NCBI GenBank assembly: GCA_002503985.1
Contig: DASW01000003.1
Span: 186,001-250,000, forward strand
Direction: 5' to 3'
Length of the DNA stretch: 64,000 bases
DNA from: Thermoplasmata archaeon UBA61
GTDB taxonomy: Archaea; Thermoplasmatota; Thermoplasmata; Lutacidiplasmatales; UBA184
Positions 34,777 through 42,156 of this stretch are shown here, in pieces. Made by a program: the position numbers and the translations under genes. How positions within the stretch are numbered: position 1 is the stretch's first letter; the number at the start of each line of letters is the position of its first letter. Under the pieces are notes generated by a model, which did no database searches, was not told the DNA's origin, and was given only the letters and a program-made list of their open reading frames with translations.

Positions 34777-35973
34777 ATGGGCGGAGACCGCGAGTCGTGG
34801 CTCGCCGCGGCCCGCAGAACCCTTCCGGCGATGCGGGCCTGGCGAATGGGCTTCCATCTGGAGCCGGAGCTTTCCCTCGAGGAAGAGAAGACCCAAGAGA
34901 AGGTCGTTGCCGCGCTGAACGAGCTCGGCATCCCGTTCCGGACCTTCGACGACTTCCACGGGGTCGTGGGAGTGATCGGGGCCGAGCGCTCCGGCCCGGT
35001 GGTCGCGCTTCGGGCGGATATGGACGCCCTCCCTGTGACCGAATGCACCGACCTGCCGTTCCGGTCGCGCTATCCCGGAAAGATGCATGCCTGTGGCCAC
35101 GACGTCCACATGGCCGCGCTCCTCGGCGCCGCGGCGATGCTCGTACGCAGCTCGCACTCCACGGGTGGGCCGGTGAAGCTCATCTTCCAACCGGCCGAGG
35201 AGGAAGGCCACGAGGGCGGGGCGCAGGCCCTCATCGATCGGGGCTGCCTTGCCGACCCGAAGGTCGACTACGTGGTGGGGCAGCACGTCGACCCGGCGCT
35301 CGCTCTCGGCACGGTCGGCTGGCGCATCGGACCGACGATGGCCGCGGCCGATGACTTCACCCTCACGGTCATCGGAAAGGGGGGTCACGCGTCCACTCCC
35401 CAGCAGGGACCCGATGCGATCCTCGTCGCGAGCGAGATCGTGACCGGCCTCCAGACGCTGGTGAGCCGGGTCCGCGAGCCGTTCGACCCGGTAGTAGTGA
35501 GCGTCGGGTCGTTCCACGGCGGAACCCGGAACAACATCCTCCCGAGCGAGGTCGTGCTCGAAGGGACGGTGCGCACGTTCCGGTCGAGCACTCGGGACCT
35601 GATCGAGCGGAGCTTGAAGCGGCGGGTCCGTGCGATCGCCGCGAGCCACGGCGCCCGGGTCCGTGTCGTGTACCGTCGCGGCTACCCAACGTTGGTGAAC
35701 CCTCCGGGGCCGACCCGGGTGGTCGCCGAAGGTCTTTCGGTCGAGCTTGGCCGAAAGAACGTGGTCGAGGTCGAGCACCCGCTCATGGGAGCCGAGGACT
35801 TCTCGCGGTACCTCGAACGCGTCCCCGGGACCTTCCTGCGTCTCGGTGTCGGCGTGGCGGACCGGCCGGCGAGCCTCCACAGCGCCACGTTCGCGCCGGA
35901 CGAGAGGGCGCTCGTCGTGGGGGCGACCGCCCTCGTGGTCGCCGCGGAGAGCCTTCAGCGGTCCCCGCCATGA
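34777..35973 (+). CDS. M20 family amidohydrolase/aminoacylase
   Basis: A 398-residue member of the M20D peptidases (hippurate or IAA-amino acid hydrolase type). Metal ligands are in 'KMHACGHDVH' (C106, H108, H111) and 'QPAEEEGHEGG' (Glu at 141-143), with a further His in 'VGQHVDP' and a final one in 'HPLMGAEDFS'. 'LRADMDALPV' (79-88) is the strand before the metal site. The dimerisation domain occupies about residues 180-290. It cleaves N-acyl or N-carbamoyl amino acids. Its stop overlaps the following aminotransferase start by 4 nt, so the two probably act in one amino-acid pathway, which is inference. Confidence 0.93.
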   Translation: MGGDRESWLAAARRTLPAMRAWRMGFHLEPELSLEEEKTQEKVVAALNELGIPFRTFDDFHGVVGVIGAERSGPVVALRADMDALPVTECTDLPFRSRYPGKMHACGHDVHMAALLGAAAMLVRSSHSTGGPVKLIFQPAEEEGHEGGAQALIDRGCLADPKVDYVVGQHVDPALALGTVGWRIGPTMAAADDFTLTVIGKGGHASTPQQGPDAILVASEIVTGLQTLVSRVREPFDPVVVSVGSFHGGTRNNILPSEVVLEGTVRTFRSSTRDLIERSLKRRVRAIAASHGARVRVVYRRGYPTLVNPPGPTRVVAEGLSVELGRKNVVEVEHPLMGAEDFSRYLERVPGTFLRLGVGVADRPASLHSATFAPDERALVVGATALVVAAESLQRSPP

Positions 35974-37346
35974 ACGTCGCGCAGGTTCGTGCGGACTTCC
36001 CGGCGCTCCGACCGCGCGACGGGATCCGGCCCCCGACGTACCTCGACTCGGCGTGCATGTCGCTCGTCCCGTCCGCCGTCCTGGAGGCGATGGAGCAGTA
36101 CTACCGGGAGTTCCCCGGTTGCGCGGGCCGGAGCCTGCATCGGTACTCGGAGGAGGTGGGGCGTAGGTACGAATCCGCCCGAGCCGCGTTCGCCCGGTTC
36201 CTGGGCCGCTCGGACCCGGCCGGGGTCGTCTTTCTGAGGAACGCGACCGAAGCGATCAATCTCGTCGGGCAGGGCCTTCCGTGGAAGTCCGGGGACCGGG
36301 TCCTCGTCTCCGACCGCGAGCACAACTCGAACCTCATCGTCTGGCAACGGCTTGCGGCGGAGCGGGGGATCCGGATCGAGATCCTTCCGCTACCCGACGA
36401 CGGCGGGTTCGATGCGGGCGCGCTCGAGGAGCGCCTCGCCCGAGGGGTGCGGCTCGTGAGCCTATTCCACACCTCCAACCTGGACGGGCACACATTGCCG
36501 ATCCGGGAGATCACCGAGCGAGCCCACGACCGCGGCGCGCTCGTCCTGTTCGACGGTTGCCAGGCCGCCCCCCACGAGAAGGTCGAGCTCGACCGCCTCG
36601 GGGTCGACTTCTACGCGGTCTCGGCGCACAAGATGCTCGGCCCGACCGGAACGGGCGTGCTGGCGGCCGCGACCGAACCGCTCGGACGCCTCCGACCGCT
36701 GCTCATCGGAGGCGAGACCGTGGAATGGTCGACGCTCGAGACCCACGCTCTGCGGCCTCCCCCCCACCGGTTCGAGGCGGGCCTCCAGAACTACGCGGGG
36801 GTGATCGGCGCGCATGCCGGCCTCGACTACCTTGCTCGCATCGGGTTCGATGCGGTCCAGGCCCAGCAGTACGCCGTCAACGCCCGCGTGACGAGCGCGT
36901 TCGCCGACGAGCCCCGGGTGCACCTGCTGGGCCCCGCGGACCCCCGGGCCCGCTCGAGCGTCTTCGCGTTCACGGTCGACGGCGTCGACCCGCACGACGC
37001 CGCGGTCTTCCTGGATGAGGGTCACGAGGTGCTGGTCCGCTCGGGCATGCACTGTGCCCACTCCTACTACTCGCGTCGAGGCCTTCCGGGGAACGTACGG
37101 GCCTCGTTCTACCTCTACAACGACCGCACGGACGCGGACCGATTGATCGGCGGCCTCCGCGAGCTCCTGGAAAAGCTGCCCGGCGCAGGGGTTAGCGGTA
37201 CATCGGCTCGGACGGTCGCGTCGACGAGTCGGTCCGGCTCCGGTCGGCCGCGTGCTTCTGGATCGAGAGGAGCTGCTGCTCGATCCGCTCGGCCTCGGCA
37301 TAGAGCGGGACGGGGTCGAGGGGCGTCCGGAGCAGGATCTGGTTGA
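35970..37346 (+). CDS. Class V aminotransferase / cysteine desulfurase-like protein
   Basis: A 458-residue PLP enzyme of fold type I. The PLP lysine is K221 in 'VSAHKMLGPTGTG', the phosphate and ring contacts are in 'RNATEAINLV' and 'LFDGCQAAPHE', and a conserved Cys sits at C362 in 'RSGMHCAHSYY', the position used by SufS-type desulfurases. Selenocysteine lyase or desulfurase activity is therefore likely, though other class V reactions are possible. The family normally ends near residue 408; the last 50 residues are Arg/Ser/Gly-rich and lie antisense to the 3' end of the PAC2 gene. It overlaps the M20 gene by 4 nt. Confidence 0.88.
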   Translation: MNVAQVRADFPALRPRDGIRPPTYLDSACMSLVPSAVLEAMEQYYREFPGCAGRSLHRYSEEVGRRYESARAAFARFLGRSDPAGVVFLRNATEAINLVGQGLPWKSGDRVLVSDREHNSNLIVWQRLAAERGIRIEILPLPDDGGFDAGALEERLARGVRLVSLFHTSNLDGHTLPIREITERAHDRGALVLFDGCQAAPHEKVELDRLGVDFYAVSAHKMLGPTGTGVLAAATEPLGRLRPLLIGGETVEWSTLETHALRPPPHRFEAGLQNYAGVIGAHAGLDYLARIGFDAVQAQQYAVNARVTSAFADEPRVHLLGPADPRARSSVFAFTVDGVDPHDAAVFLDEGHEVLVRSGMHCAHSYYSRRGLPGNVRASFYLYNDRTDADRLIGGLRELLEKLPGAGVSGTSARTVASTSRSGSGRPRASGSRGAAARSARPRHRAGRGRGASGAGSG

Positions 37347-38007
37347 TCGTTTCGATCACCTTGGCCGCGGCCCGGGCGTCCGGGTAGTCGGCCTGCGCTT
37401 CGGCGAGGAACGTGAGGACGTCAAACCCGCGGCGTCGACCCTCGTTCAGGAGAACTCCCGCGATCCCGGTGATGACCCCCTCGGCGAACGGGATCATGTT
37501 CGGTTCGATGTAGAGTTCGCGCGCCTTCCGGGTGCTCGCGACCCCGTAGACCTTCACGTCGTTCATGTGAGGAGGCCGGCTTCCACGCCCGGGCGTGGGA
37601 GCGGCTTCGACGATCAGGCCTTCCGGCGAGACGAGCAGGGAGCAGCGCTGCTCCTGTACCCAATCCAGGATGGCCGTAGCAAGGGGATGGATGACGGACG
37701 GTGCCGGGTGGAACTCGGAGACGAACGCCACGATCTTGTCCGCCCCCCGTCCCGCGCGGTCGGCGGGAGGGTGACCGGCGTAGATCCGCACGGGGTGCTG
37801 CGGGATGCCGTTCCGCACGAGCGAGACCGTGGGGAACGCGGGGGATTCCACGATCCCGATCTGCTCCATCTCGAGGGTATCAATGAGGTAGTTCGCGACG
37901 ATGGAGCTGACGAGACCGACGGAGGGGAACCCGTCGATGACGATCGCACCCTCTACGTCGACGCGCTTGATCTCGTAGATCCGGACCTGGTCCGGCGCCA
38001 TCGGCAT
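37192..38007 (-). CDS. PAC2 family protein (proteasome assembly chaperone-like)
   Basis: A 271-residue protein of the PAC2 family (formerly DUF75). The opening 'AIVIDGFPSVGLVSSIVANY' is the family signature, followed by 'AFPTVSLVRNGIPQHPVRIY' and 'GVITGIAGVLLNEGRRRG'. Archaeal members resemble eukaryotic proteasome assembly chaperones and some bind the 20S core, but their cellular role is not settled. The C-terminal 40 residues are polar and helical. The gene follows a 119-residue helical protein on the same strand with a 4-bp gap, so the two share a transcript. Its 3' end overlaps the convergent aminotransferase by 155 bp. Confidence 0.9.
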   Translation of the reverse strand: MPMAPDQVRIYEIKRVDVEGAIVIDGFPSVGLVSSIVANYLIDTLEMEQIGIVESPAFPTVSLVRNGIPQHPVRIYAGHPPADRAGRGADKIVAFVSEFHPAPSVIHPLATAILDWVQEQRCSLLVSPEGLIVEAAPTPGRGSRPPHMNDVKVYGVASTRKARELYIEPNMIPFAEGVITGIAGVLLNEGRRRGFDVLTFLAEAQADYPDARAAAKVIETINQILLRTPLDPVPLYAEAERIEQQLLSIQKHAADRSRTDSSTRPSEPMYR

Positions 38008-38011
38008 GGGG

Positions 38012-38371
38012 CTAGAGCGACCTCTCGACGATCTGACCGAGCTCTTTCGAGATCAGGTCCACGATGTTCTTCGTCAGCGCGTGCCGCACGTCGGGCGGGA
38101 GCGCCGAAAGCCCGAGCCGGGCGGTGGCCGTGCCCACGCGCATGAGCGCGGCGTACTCGGTCGCCCTTGCCGCGAGGAGGTCCTTCACAGCGTCCTTGAG
38201 GTCCTGGGCGAGCTTCGGGTCCTCTTGGAGGGTCTTCTCGAGGTGCCGACGGATCTCGTCCTTGACGATGTCGCGCGTCGCCTCGCGGACCAGCTCTTCG
38301 GGGCGAAGCAGGTCGGTCGTGCTCTTCAGGAGCACGTCGATCGGTCCACCGGAGGACGAGTCCTCGGCCAT
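38012..38371 (-). CDS. Helical protein of unknown function, PAC2 partner
   Basis: A 119-residue protein read from ATG 38371, chosen because a TATA-like 'gcttatcccc'-type box lies 27 nt upstream. Almost the whole chain is predicted helix ('LLRPEELVREATRDIVKDEI', 'LAQDLKDAVKDLLAARA', 'ALTKNIVDLISKELGQ') with no cysteine or signal. The first 15 residues are flexible. It precedes the PAC2 gene by 4 bp and is probably functionally tied to it. I do not recognise the family. Confidence 0.75.
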   Translation of the reverse strand: MAEDSSSGGPIDVLLKSTTDLLRPEELVREATRDIVKDEIRRHLEKTLQEDPKLAQDLKDAVKDLLAARATEYAALMRVGTATARLGLSALPPDVRHALTKNIVDLISKELGQIVERSL

Positions 38372-38395
38372 CGGGCGGCAAAGTCCGGTCGGAGG

Positions 38396-38405
38396 GATAA
38401 GCGTT
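38396..38405 (-). promoter_or_regulatory. TATA-like box
   Basis: Minus-strand 'cgcttatccc', centred about 27-29 nt before ATG 38371; leaderless start of the PAC2 operon. Confidence 0.5.
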
Positions 38406-38499
38406 TGGCTGGCCCATCGACCCGAGCCGAGGCCTTCCCCCGCTCCCGACGGGGATTCGGGCCCGGCGCGCCCCCGGCGGCCCACGGGTCGGAGGAAGG

Positions 38500-38507
38500 G
38501 TTTATCC
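38500..38507 (+). promoter_or_regulatory. TATA box of the tRNA-Ala gene
   Basis: 'gtttatcc' centred about 30 nt before the first base of the tRNA at 38534. Confidence 0.6.
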
Positions 38508-38533
38508 AGACCCGAACCTCGACCCGCCGGCGT

Positions 38534-38639
38534 GGGCCGGTAGATCAGCGGAAGATCGCTACCTTGGCAAGGTAGAGGTCGCGAGTTCAAAGGGTCGGGC
38601 CGCGAGGAACGGCCCGGCCGGGGAATCTCGCCCGGTCCA
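38534..38639 (+). tRNA. tRNA-Ala(GGC) with a 34-nt intron in the T-loop
   Basis: Mature length 72 nt. The acceptor 38534-38540 pairs with 38632-38638 and includes the G3:U70 pair that marks alanine tRNAs. T8-A9, D-stem GATC/GATC with an AGCGGAA loop, anticodon stem CTACC/GGTAG around loop TTGGCAA (anticodon GGC at 38566-38568), variable AGGTC, T-stem GCGAG (38581-38585) with CTCGC (38627-38631). The T-loop is TTCAAA, then 34 extra bases, then T, so removing 38592-38625 restores TTCAAAT. CCA is not encoded. Discriminator A. No canonical anticodon-loop intron is present. Transcribed from its own TATA box. Confidence 0.9.
38592..38625 (+). other. tRNA intron at position 59/60 (T-loop)
   Basis: The 34-nt insert contains a 10-bp hairpin (38593-38602 with 38610-38619, one G-U) around a 7-nt loop. 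With exon TTCA facing GGGG as the central 4-position helix (mainly wobble pairs), the 5' bulge is AA|G and the 3' bulge is AA|T. Both are 3 nt with the cut after the second base, as in bulge-helix-bulge introns. Confidence 0.8.
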
Positions 38640-38703
38640 CTCCCGGTTTTCCTCTCCTATCGTTCGGCAGATGTCGACATTGGGCACCGACACGAAGGAC
38701 AGC

Positions 38704-38713
38704 GATTTATACC
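38704..38713 (+). promoter_or_regulatory. TATA box of the mevalonate-locus regulator
   Basis: 'gatttatacc', centred 27 nt before GTG 38735 but only about 14 nt before ATG 38723; this decides the GTG as the likely leaderless start. Confidence 0.6.
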
Positions 38714-38734
38714 GGATGCCGGATGCTCACGGCC

Positions 38735-39412
38735 GTGGAGGCCGACCTCCGGGAGAAGATCGCCGGCGAGGTGGTCCTGTCGCCGCATCCCGGACGGACG
38801 CTCCGCAAGTGGCGGGAGGGTTTCGGGATCTCCCAGCGGGACCTCGCTCGACGCCTCGTGACCGTTCCCTCGGTCATCAGTGACTACGAATCCGAACGGC
38901 GCCAGAGCCCCGGAGCGGGGTTCATTCGGCGGTACGTGGAAGCCCTTATCGCGCTCGACACCGACAGCGGGGGAAAGGTCGGCGAACGCCTCGGGGTCCG
39001 TCCGCACTCGGACGGGATCCTCGGGATGCGCGAGTTCGCGGTCGCCATCCCCTTGAAGACTCTCGGCGACCGCTTGGACGCCCGGCCGGTGAGCCGTGTC
39101 GACCTGCACCGTGACATCCACGGGTTCACCGTCCTCGACGCCCCGCGCGCGATCCTCTCGATCGACGCGTCGCATTTCGTCGAGGTGTACGGCTGGACGA
39201 CCCAACGCGCGCTCATCTTCTCGAACGTCAAGTACGGACGCTCGCCGATGGTGGCGATCCGGGCCCACCCGATGAAGCCCGCCGCCGTCTTCTTCGCGAA
39301 CCCCGGCCGGGTCGACCCTCTCGCGATCCGCCTCTCCGAGGTCGAGAACATCCCCCTCCTCACGACGGCGCTCAGCGCGCCGGCGGTGCTCGAACGGCTC
39401 GAGGAACTGTAG
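38735..39412 (+). CDS. XRE-family HTH regulator upstream of the HMG-CoA synthase genes
   Basis: A 225-residue protein read from GTG 38735 (ATG 38723 is too close to the TATA box). Residues about 20-65 are a lambda-repressor-like HTH: 'RTLRKWREGFGISQRDLARR' and 'VPSVISDYESERR'. Residues 95-225 are a separate alpha/beta ligand-type domain ('IDASHFVEVYGWTTQRALIF', 'IPLLTTALSAPAVLERL'). HTH proteins of this two-domain form lie just upstream of HMG-CoA synthase in many Euryarchaeota. Here 18 bp separate it from that gene, so it probably regulates isoprenoid precursor synthesis and its own transcription. The ligand is unknown. Confidence 0.88.
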   Translation: MEADLREKIAGEVVLSPHPGRTLRKWREGFGISQRDLARRLVTVPSVISDYESERRQSPGAGFIRRYVEALIALDTDSGGKVGERLGVRPHSDGILGMREFAVAIPLKTLGDRLDARPVSRVDLHRDIHGFTVLDAPRAILSIDASHFVEVYGWTTQRALIFSNVKYGRSPMVAIRAHPMKPAAVFFANPGRVDPLAIRLSEVENIPLLTTALSAPAVLERLEEL

Positions 39413-39430
39413 AACAGGAAGGAACGAACG

Positions 39431-40483
39431 ATGGAAGCAGGCATCGTGAGCTACGGAGCGTACGTCCCCCGGCATCGGATCACCCCCACGGAGATCGGTC
39501 GGGTCTGGGGAGTGGACGGCGAGGCCATGGGCCTCGGCCTCAACGTTCGACGCAAGAGCGTCCCCGCTCCGGACGAGGACACGATCACGATCTCCACCGA
39601 GGCGCTGCGGACCGCGCTCGTGCGGGGCGCCATCGACCCCCAACAGATCGGCGCGCTCTACGTGGGCTCGGAGTCGCACCCCTACGCGGTCAAGCCGTCC
39701 GCCACCGTCGTCGCGCAGGCGGTCGGTGCCACCCCCAACCTGACCGCGGCCGATTTCGAGTTCGCCTGCAAAGCAGGGACGGCGGCGATCCAGACCTGCC
39801 TCGGGCTCGTCGGCGCCGGGATGATCCGCTACGGGGTGGCCATCGGGGCCGACACGTCCCAGGGTGCCCCCGGGGACGCGCTCGAGTACTCGGCGAGCGC
39901 GGGTGGAGCGGCGTTCGTCATCGGGAAGGAACGCGTCATCTGCCGGGTCGAGCGGACGACCTCCTACACGACCGACACTCCGGACTTCTGGCGACGGGAG
40001 GGACAGCGGTACCCTAGCCACGGCGGCCGGTTCACGGGAGAGCCCGCGTACTTCCGGCACGTGACCGAATGCGCTCACCGGATCATGGAGGCCTCGGGGA
40101 CGACCCCCAAGGACTACCAGCACGTCGTCTTCCACCAGCCCAACGGGAAGTTCCCCCAGCGCGTGGGCAAGCAGCTCGGCTTCACCGACCCCCAGATGCG
40201 CTACGGGCTCGTGACCCCCGCGATCGGCAACACCTACTCGGCCGCGGCGCTCATCGGGCTCGCGAACGTCCTCGACCACGCCCACCCCGGCGAGAGGATC
40301 CTCATGGTCGGCTACGGTTCGGGGGCGGGGTCGGACGCGTTCGACCTCGAGACGACCGACGCGATCGCCTCCTTCGAGAAGGGCTACGGGCGACCGGTCG
40401 AGTACTACCTCGAGAACGGGGTCGAGCTCTCCTACGCGATGTACGCGAAGTTCCGGGGCAAGATCCACATGGGAGGGGAGTAA
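39431..40483 (+). CDS. Hydroxymethylglutaryl-CoA synthase
   Basis: A 350-residue archaeal HMG-CoA synthase that condenses acetoacetyl-CoA with acetyl-CoA in the mevalonate pathway for archaeal lipids. The catalytic Cys is C113 in '[12 protein letters not shown]', the general-base Glu lies in 'GSESHPYAV' (E81), and the His is H235 in '[10 protein letters not shown]'. Length and absence of the bacterial-eukaryotic extensions match archaeal enzymes. A purine-rich 'aggaaggaac' precedes the ATG. It is followed after 2 bp by the thiolase gene and then by the DUF35 gene, the gene set shown in methanogens to form one complex channelling acetoacetyl-CoA. Confidence 0.96.
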   Translation: MEAGIVSYGAYVPRHRITPTEIGRVWGVDGEAMGLGLNVRRKSVPAPDEDTITISTEALRTALVRGAIDPQQIGALYVGSESHPYAVKPSATVVAQAVGATPNLTAADFEFACKAGTAAIQTCLGLVGAGMIRYGVAIGADTSQGAPGDALEYSASAGGAAFVIGKERVICRVERTTSYTTDTPDFWRREGQRYPSHGGRFTGEPAYFRHVTECAHRIMEASGTTPKDYQHVVFHQPNGKFPQRVGKQLGFTDPQMRYGLVTPAIGNTYSAAALIGLANVLDHAHPGERILMVGYGSGAGSDAFDLETTDAIASFEKGYGRPVEYYLENGVELSYAMYAKFRGKIHMGGE

Positions 40484-40485
40484 CG

Positions 40486-41655
40486 ATGCGCGACGTCGCC
40501 GTCCTTGGGGTCGGCCAAACGAAGTTCGGGGAGCTCTGGGACCGCTCGTTCCGCGAGATCGGGATCGAGGCGGGCCTTCAAGCGCTCGTGGACGCCAAGC
40601 TCTCGTCGCAGGACCTGGGCGGCCTCTTCCTCGGGAACATGGCGTCCGGCGCCCTCATCGACCAGGAGCACATCGCGCCCCTCATCCTCGACGCCACCGG
40701 CCTCGGACACCGCCACCTTCCCGCCGTGCGGGTGGAGGGCGGAGGGGCCTCCGGGGCGCTCGCGCTCCACCAAGGATACCTGGCCGTGGCGAGCGGTCTC
40801 TACGACTACGTCGTCGTGGGGGGTGCGGAGAAGCTCACCGACGTCCCGGACGAGACAGCGTCGCGGATCACGAGCTCGGCGGCCGACCACGAATGGGAGG
40901 TCGTCTTCGGGGCCACCCTGCCCGCCCTCTGGGCGCTCGTGGCGCGTCGCCACATGCACGACTTCGGAACGACGCGCGAGGAGCTCGCCCGGGTCGCGGT
41001 GCACGCCCACGAGATGGGCTCGAAGAACCCGAACGCGCACTACCGCAACAAGCTCACCCTCGCCCAGGTTATGGATGCCGGTCCGGTCGCCGAGCCTCTC
41101 GGGATGCTCGACTGCGCTCCGCTCTCGGACGGAGCGGCCGCGGTCGTGCTCGGCCCGATGGAGCTCGCCCGCAAGCACACGGACACGCCGGTGCGCATCG
41201 TCGCGAGCCAGGTCGCTTGCGACACGATGGCCCTCCATCACCGTCGGGAGATCACGCGCCTCGAGTCGACCGTGGTCGCCGCTCGACGGGCGTTCGACCA
41301 GGCCCGCCGGATCCCGTCGGATGTTCAGGTCGCCGAGATCCACGACGCCTACACCATCAGCGCCCTCGTCTCGCTCGAGGACCTCGGGTTCGTCGACAAG
41401 GGTCGCGCGGGTCCGGAGTTCGCGACCGGCCGCTTCGGTCCCGGAGGGAAGACCGTCGTGAACACGTCCGGTGGGCTCAAGGCCCAGGGTCGGCCGTTCG
41501 GCGCGGTCGGGGTCGCCCAGGTGGTCGAGCTCGTCCGCCAGCTACGCGGCGAAGCGAAGGAACGCCAGGTCTCGGGCGCGAACATCGGTCTCGCCCAGGA
41601 CGTGGGAGGCACGGGGGCGACCACGGTCGTTCACATCCTCGAGAGGGCCAACTAG
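40486..41655 (+). CDS. Thiolase family protein (acetyl-CoA acetyltransferase-like) lacking the usual nucleophile Cys
   Basis: A 389-residue archaeal-type thiolase read from ATG 40486, 2 bp after the HMG-CoA synthase stop. Family features are the start 'DVAVLGVGQTKFG', 'EIHDAYTISAL', 'NTSGGLKAQGRP' and the end 'GGTGATTVVHIL'. In the nucleophile motif, normally 'VEAACASGG', this protein reads 'VEGGGASGAL', so residue 87 is Gly and not Cys. The rest of the active-site frame is present. Position in the operon says it should feed acetoacetyl-CoA to HMG-CoA synthase. Either the cysteine has been replaced functionally or this copy is structural; sequence error cannot be excluded. Confidence 0.88.
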   Translation: MRDVAVLGVGQTKFGELWDRSFREIGIEAGLQALVDAKLSSQDLGGLFLGNMASGALIDQEHIAPLILDATGLGHRHLPAVRVEGGGASGALALHQGYLAVASGLYDYVVVGGAEKLTDVPDETASRITSSAADHEWEVVFGATLPALWALVARRHMHDFGTTREELARVAVHAHEMGSKNPNAHYRNKLTLAQVMDAGPVAEPLGMLDCAPLSDGAAAVVLGPMELARKHTDTPVRIVASQVACDTMALHHRREITRLESTVVAARRAFDQARRIPSDVQVAEIHDAYTISALVSLEDLGFVDKGRAGPEFATGRFGPGGKTVVNTSGGLKAQGRPFGAVGVAQVVELVRQLRGEAKERQVSGANIGLAQDVGGTGATTVVHILERAN

Positions 41656-41664
41656 GAGGGAACC

Positions 41665-42156
41665 ATGTCGGTAGCACGATTCTGGCGCGAAACTCCTCGA
41701 CGGTACAACCTCGGCGGCTCGAAGTGCACCATGTGCGGGACGGTCTACTTCCCGCCCCGCGCCGTCTGTCCGGAGTGCACGAGCCATCGGCAGTCGATCG
41801 AGAAGATGGTGCCGTACCAGCTCTCCGGTGAAGGCGAGGTGATCTCGTACACCATCGTCCACGACGCGGCCGAAGGGTTCGAGATGCAGGTCCCGTACGC
41901 GCTCGGCCTGGTGAAGACGCCCGAGGGTCCGGTCCTCACCGGGCAGATCGTGGACATCGAGCCGGAGACCGTAGCGATCGGCCTCAAGGTCCGGGCTACC
42001 TTCCGAAAGCTCCGAGAGGAAGGCGCCTCCGGGGTCATCCACTACGGGTACAAGTTCACCCCGCTCGACGAATCCGGGATCCTTCCCTCCGCTCGAGGGC
42101 CGGCCGCTCCGGCGCCGGCGAAGGACGCCCCCGGCCCGGAACGGACCTCGACGTGA
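41665..42156 (+). CDS. DUF35 OB-fold/zinc-ribbon protein of the thiolase-HMGCS complex
   Basis: A 163-residue protein. A helical start 'VARFWRETPRRYNL' leads to a zinc ribbon with C21, C24, C35 and C38 ('CTMCG', 'CPECTS'), then an OB fold ('GEVISYTIVHDAAEGFEMQV', 'GQIVDIEPETVAIGLKV') and a 30-residue Ala/Pro tail. In methanogen complexes a DUF35 protein sits between thiolase and HMG-CoA synthase and holds the shared CoA tunnel. Located 9 bp after the thiolase stop, it should play that role here. The next gene overlaps by 4 nt. Confidence 0.93.
   Translation: MSVARFWRETPRRYNLGGSKCTMCGTVYFPPRAVCPECTSHRQSIEKMVPYQLSGEGEVISYTIVHDAAEGFEMQVPYALGLVKTPEGPVLTGQIVDIEPETVAIGLKVRATFRKLREEGASGVIHYGYKFTPLDESGILPSARGPAAPAPAKDAPGPERTST

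Noticed and set aside
38592..38625. Assembly error as the explanation for the tRNA-Ala insert
   Set aside because: The second tRNA in the window has an insert of similar length at the same position with the same folding scheme but different sequence.
38657..40468. 603-codon open frame on the minus strand
   Set aside because: Antisense to the XRE regulator and HMG-CoA synthase; low-complexity Arg/Asp-rich translation with no motif.
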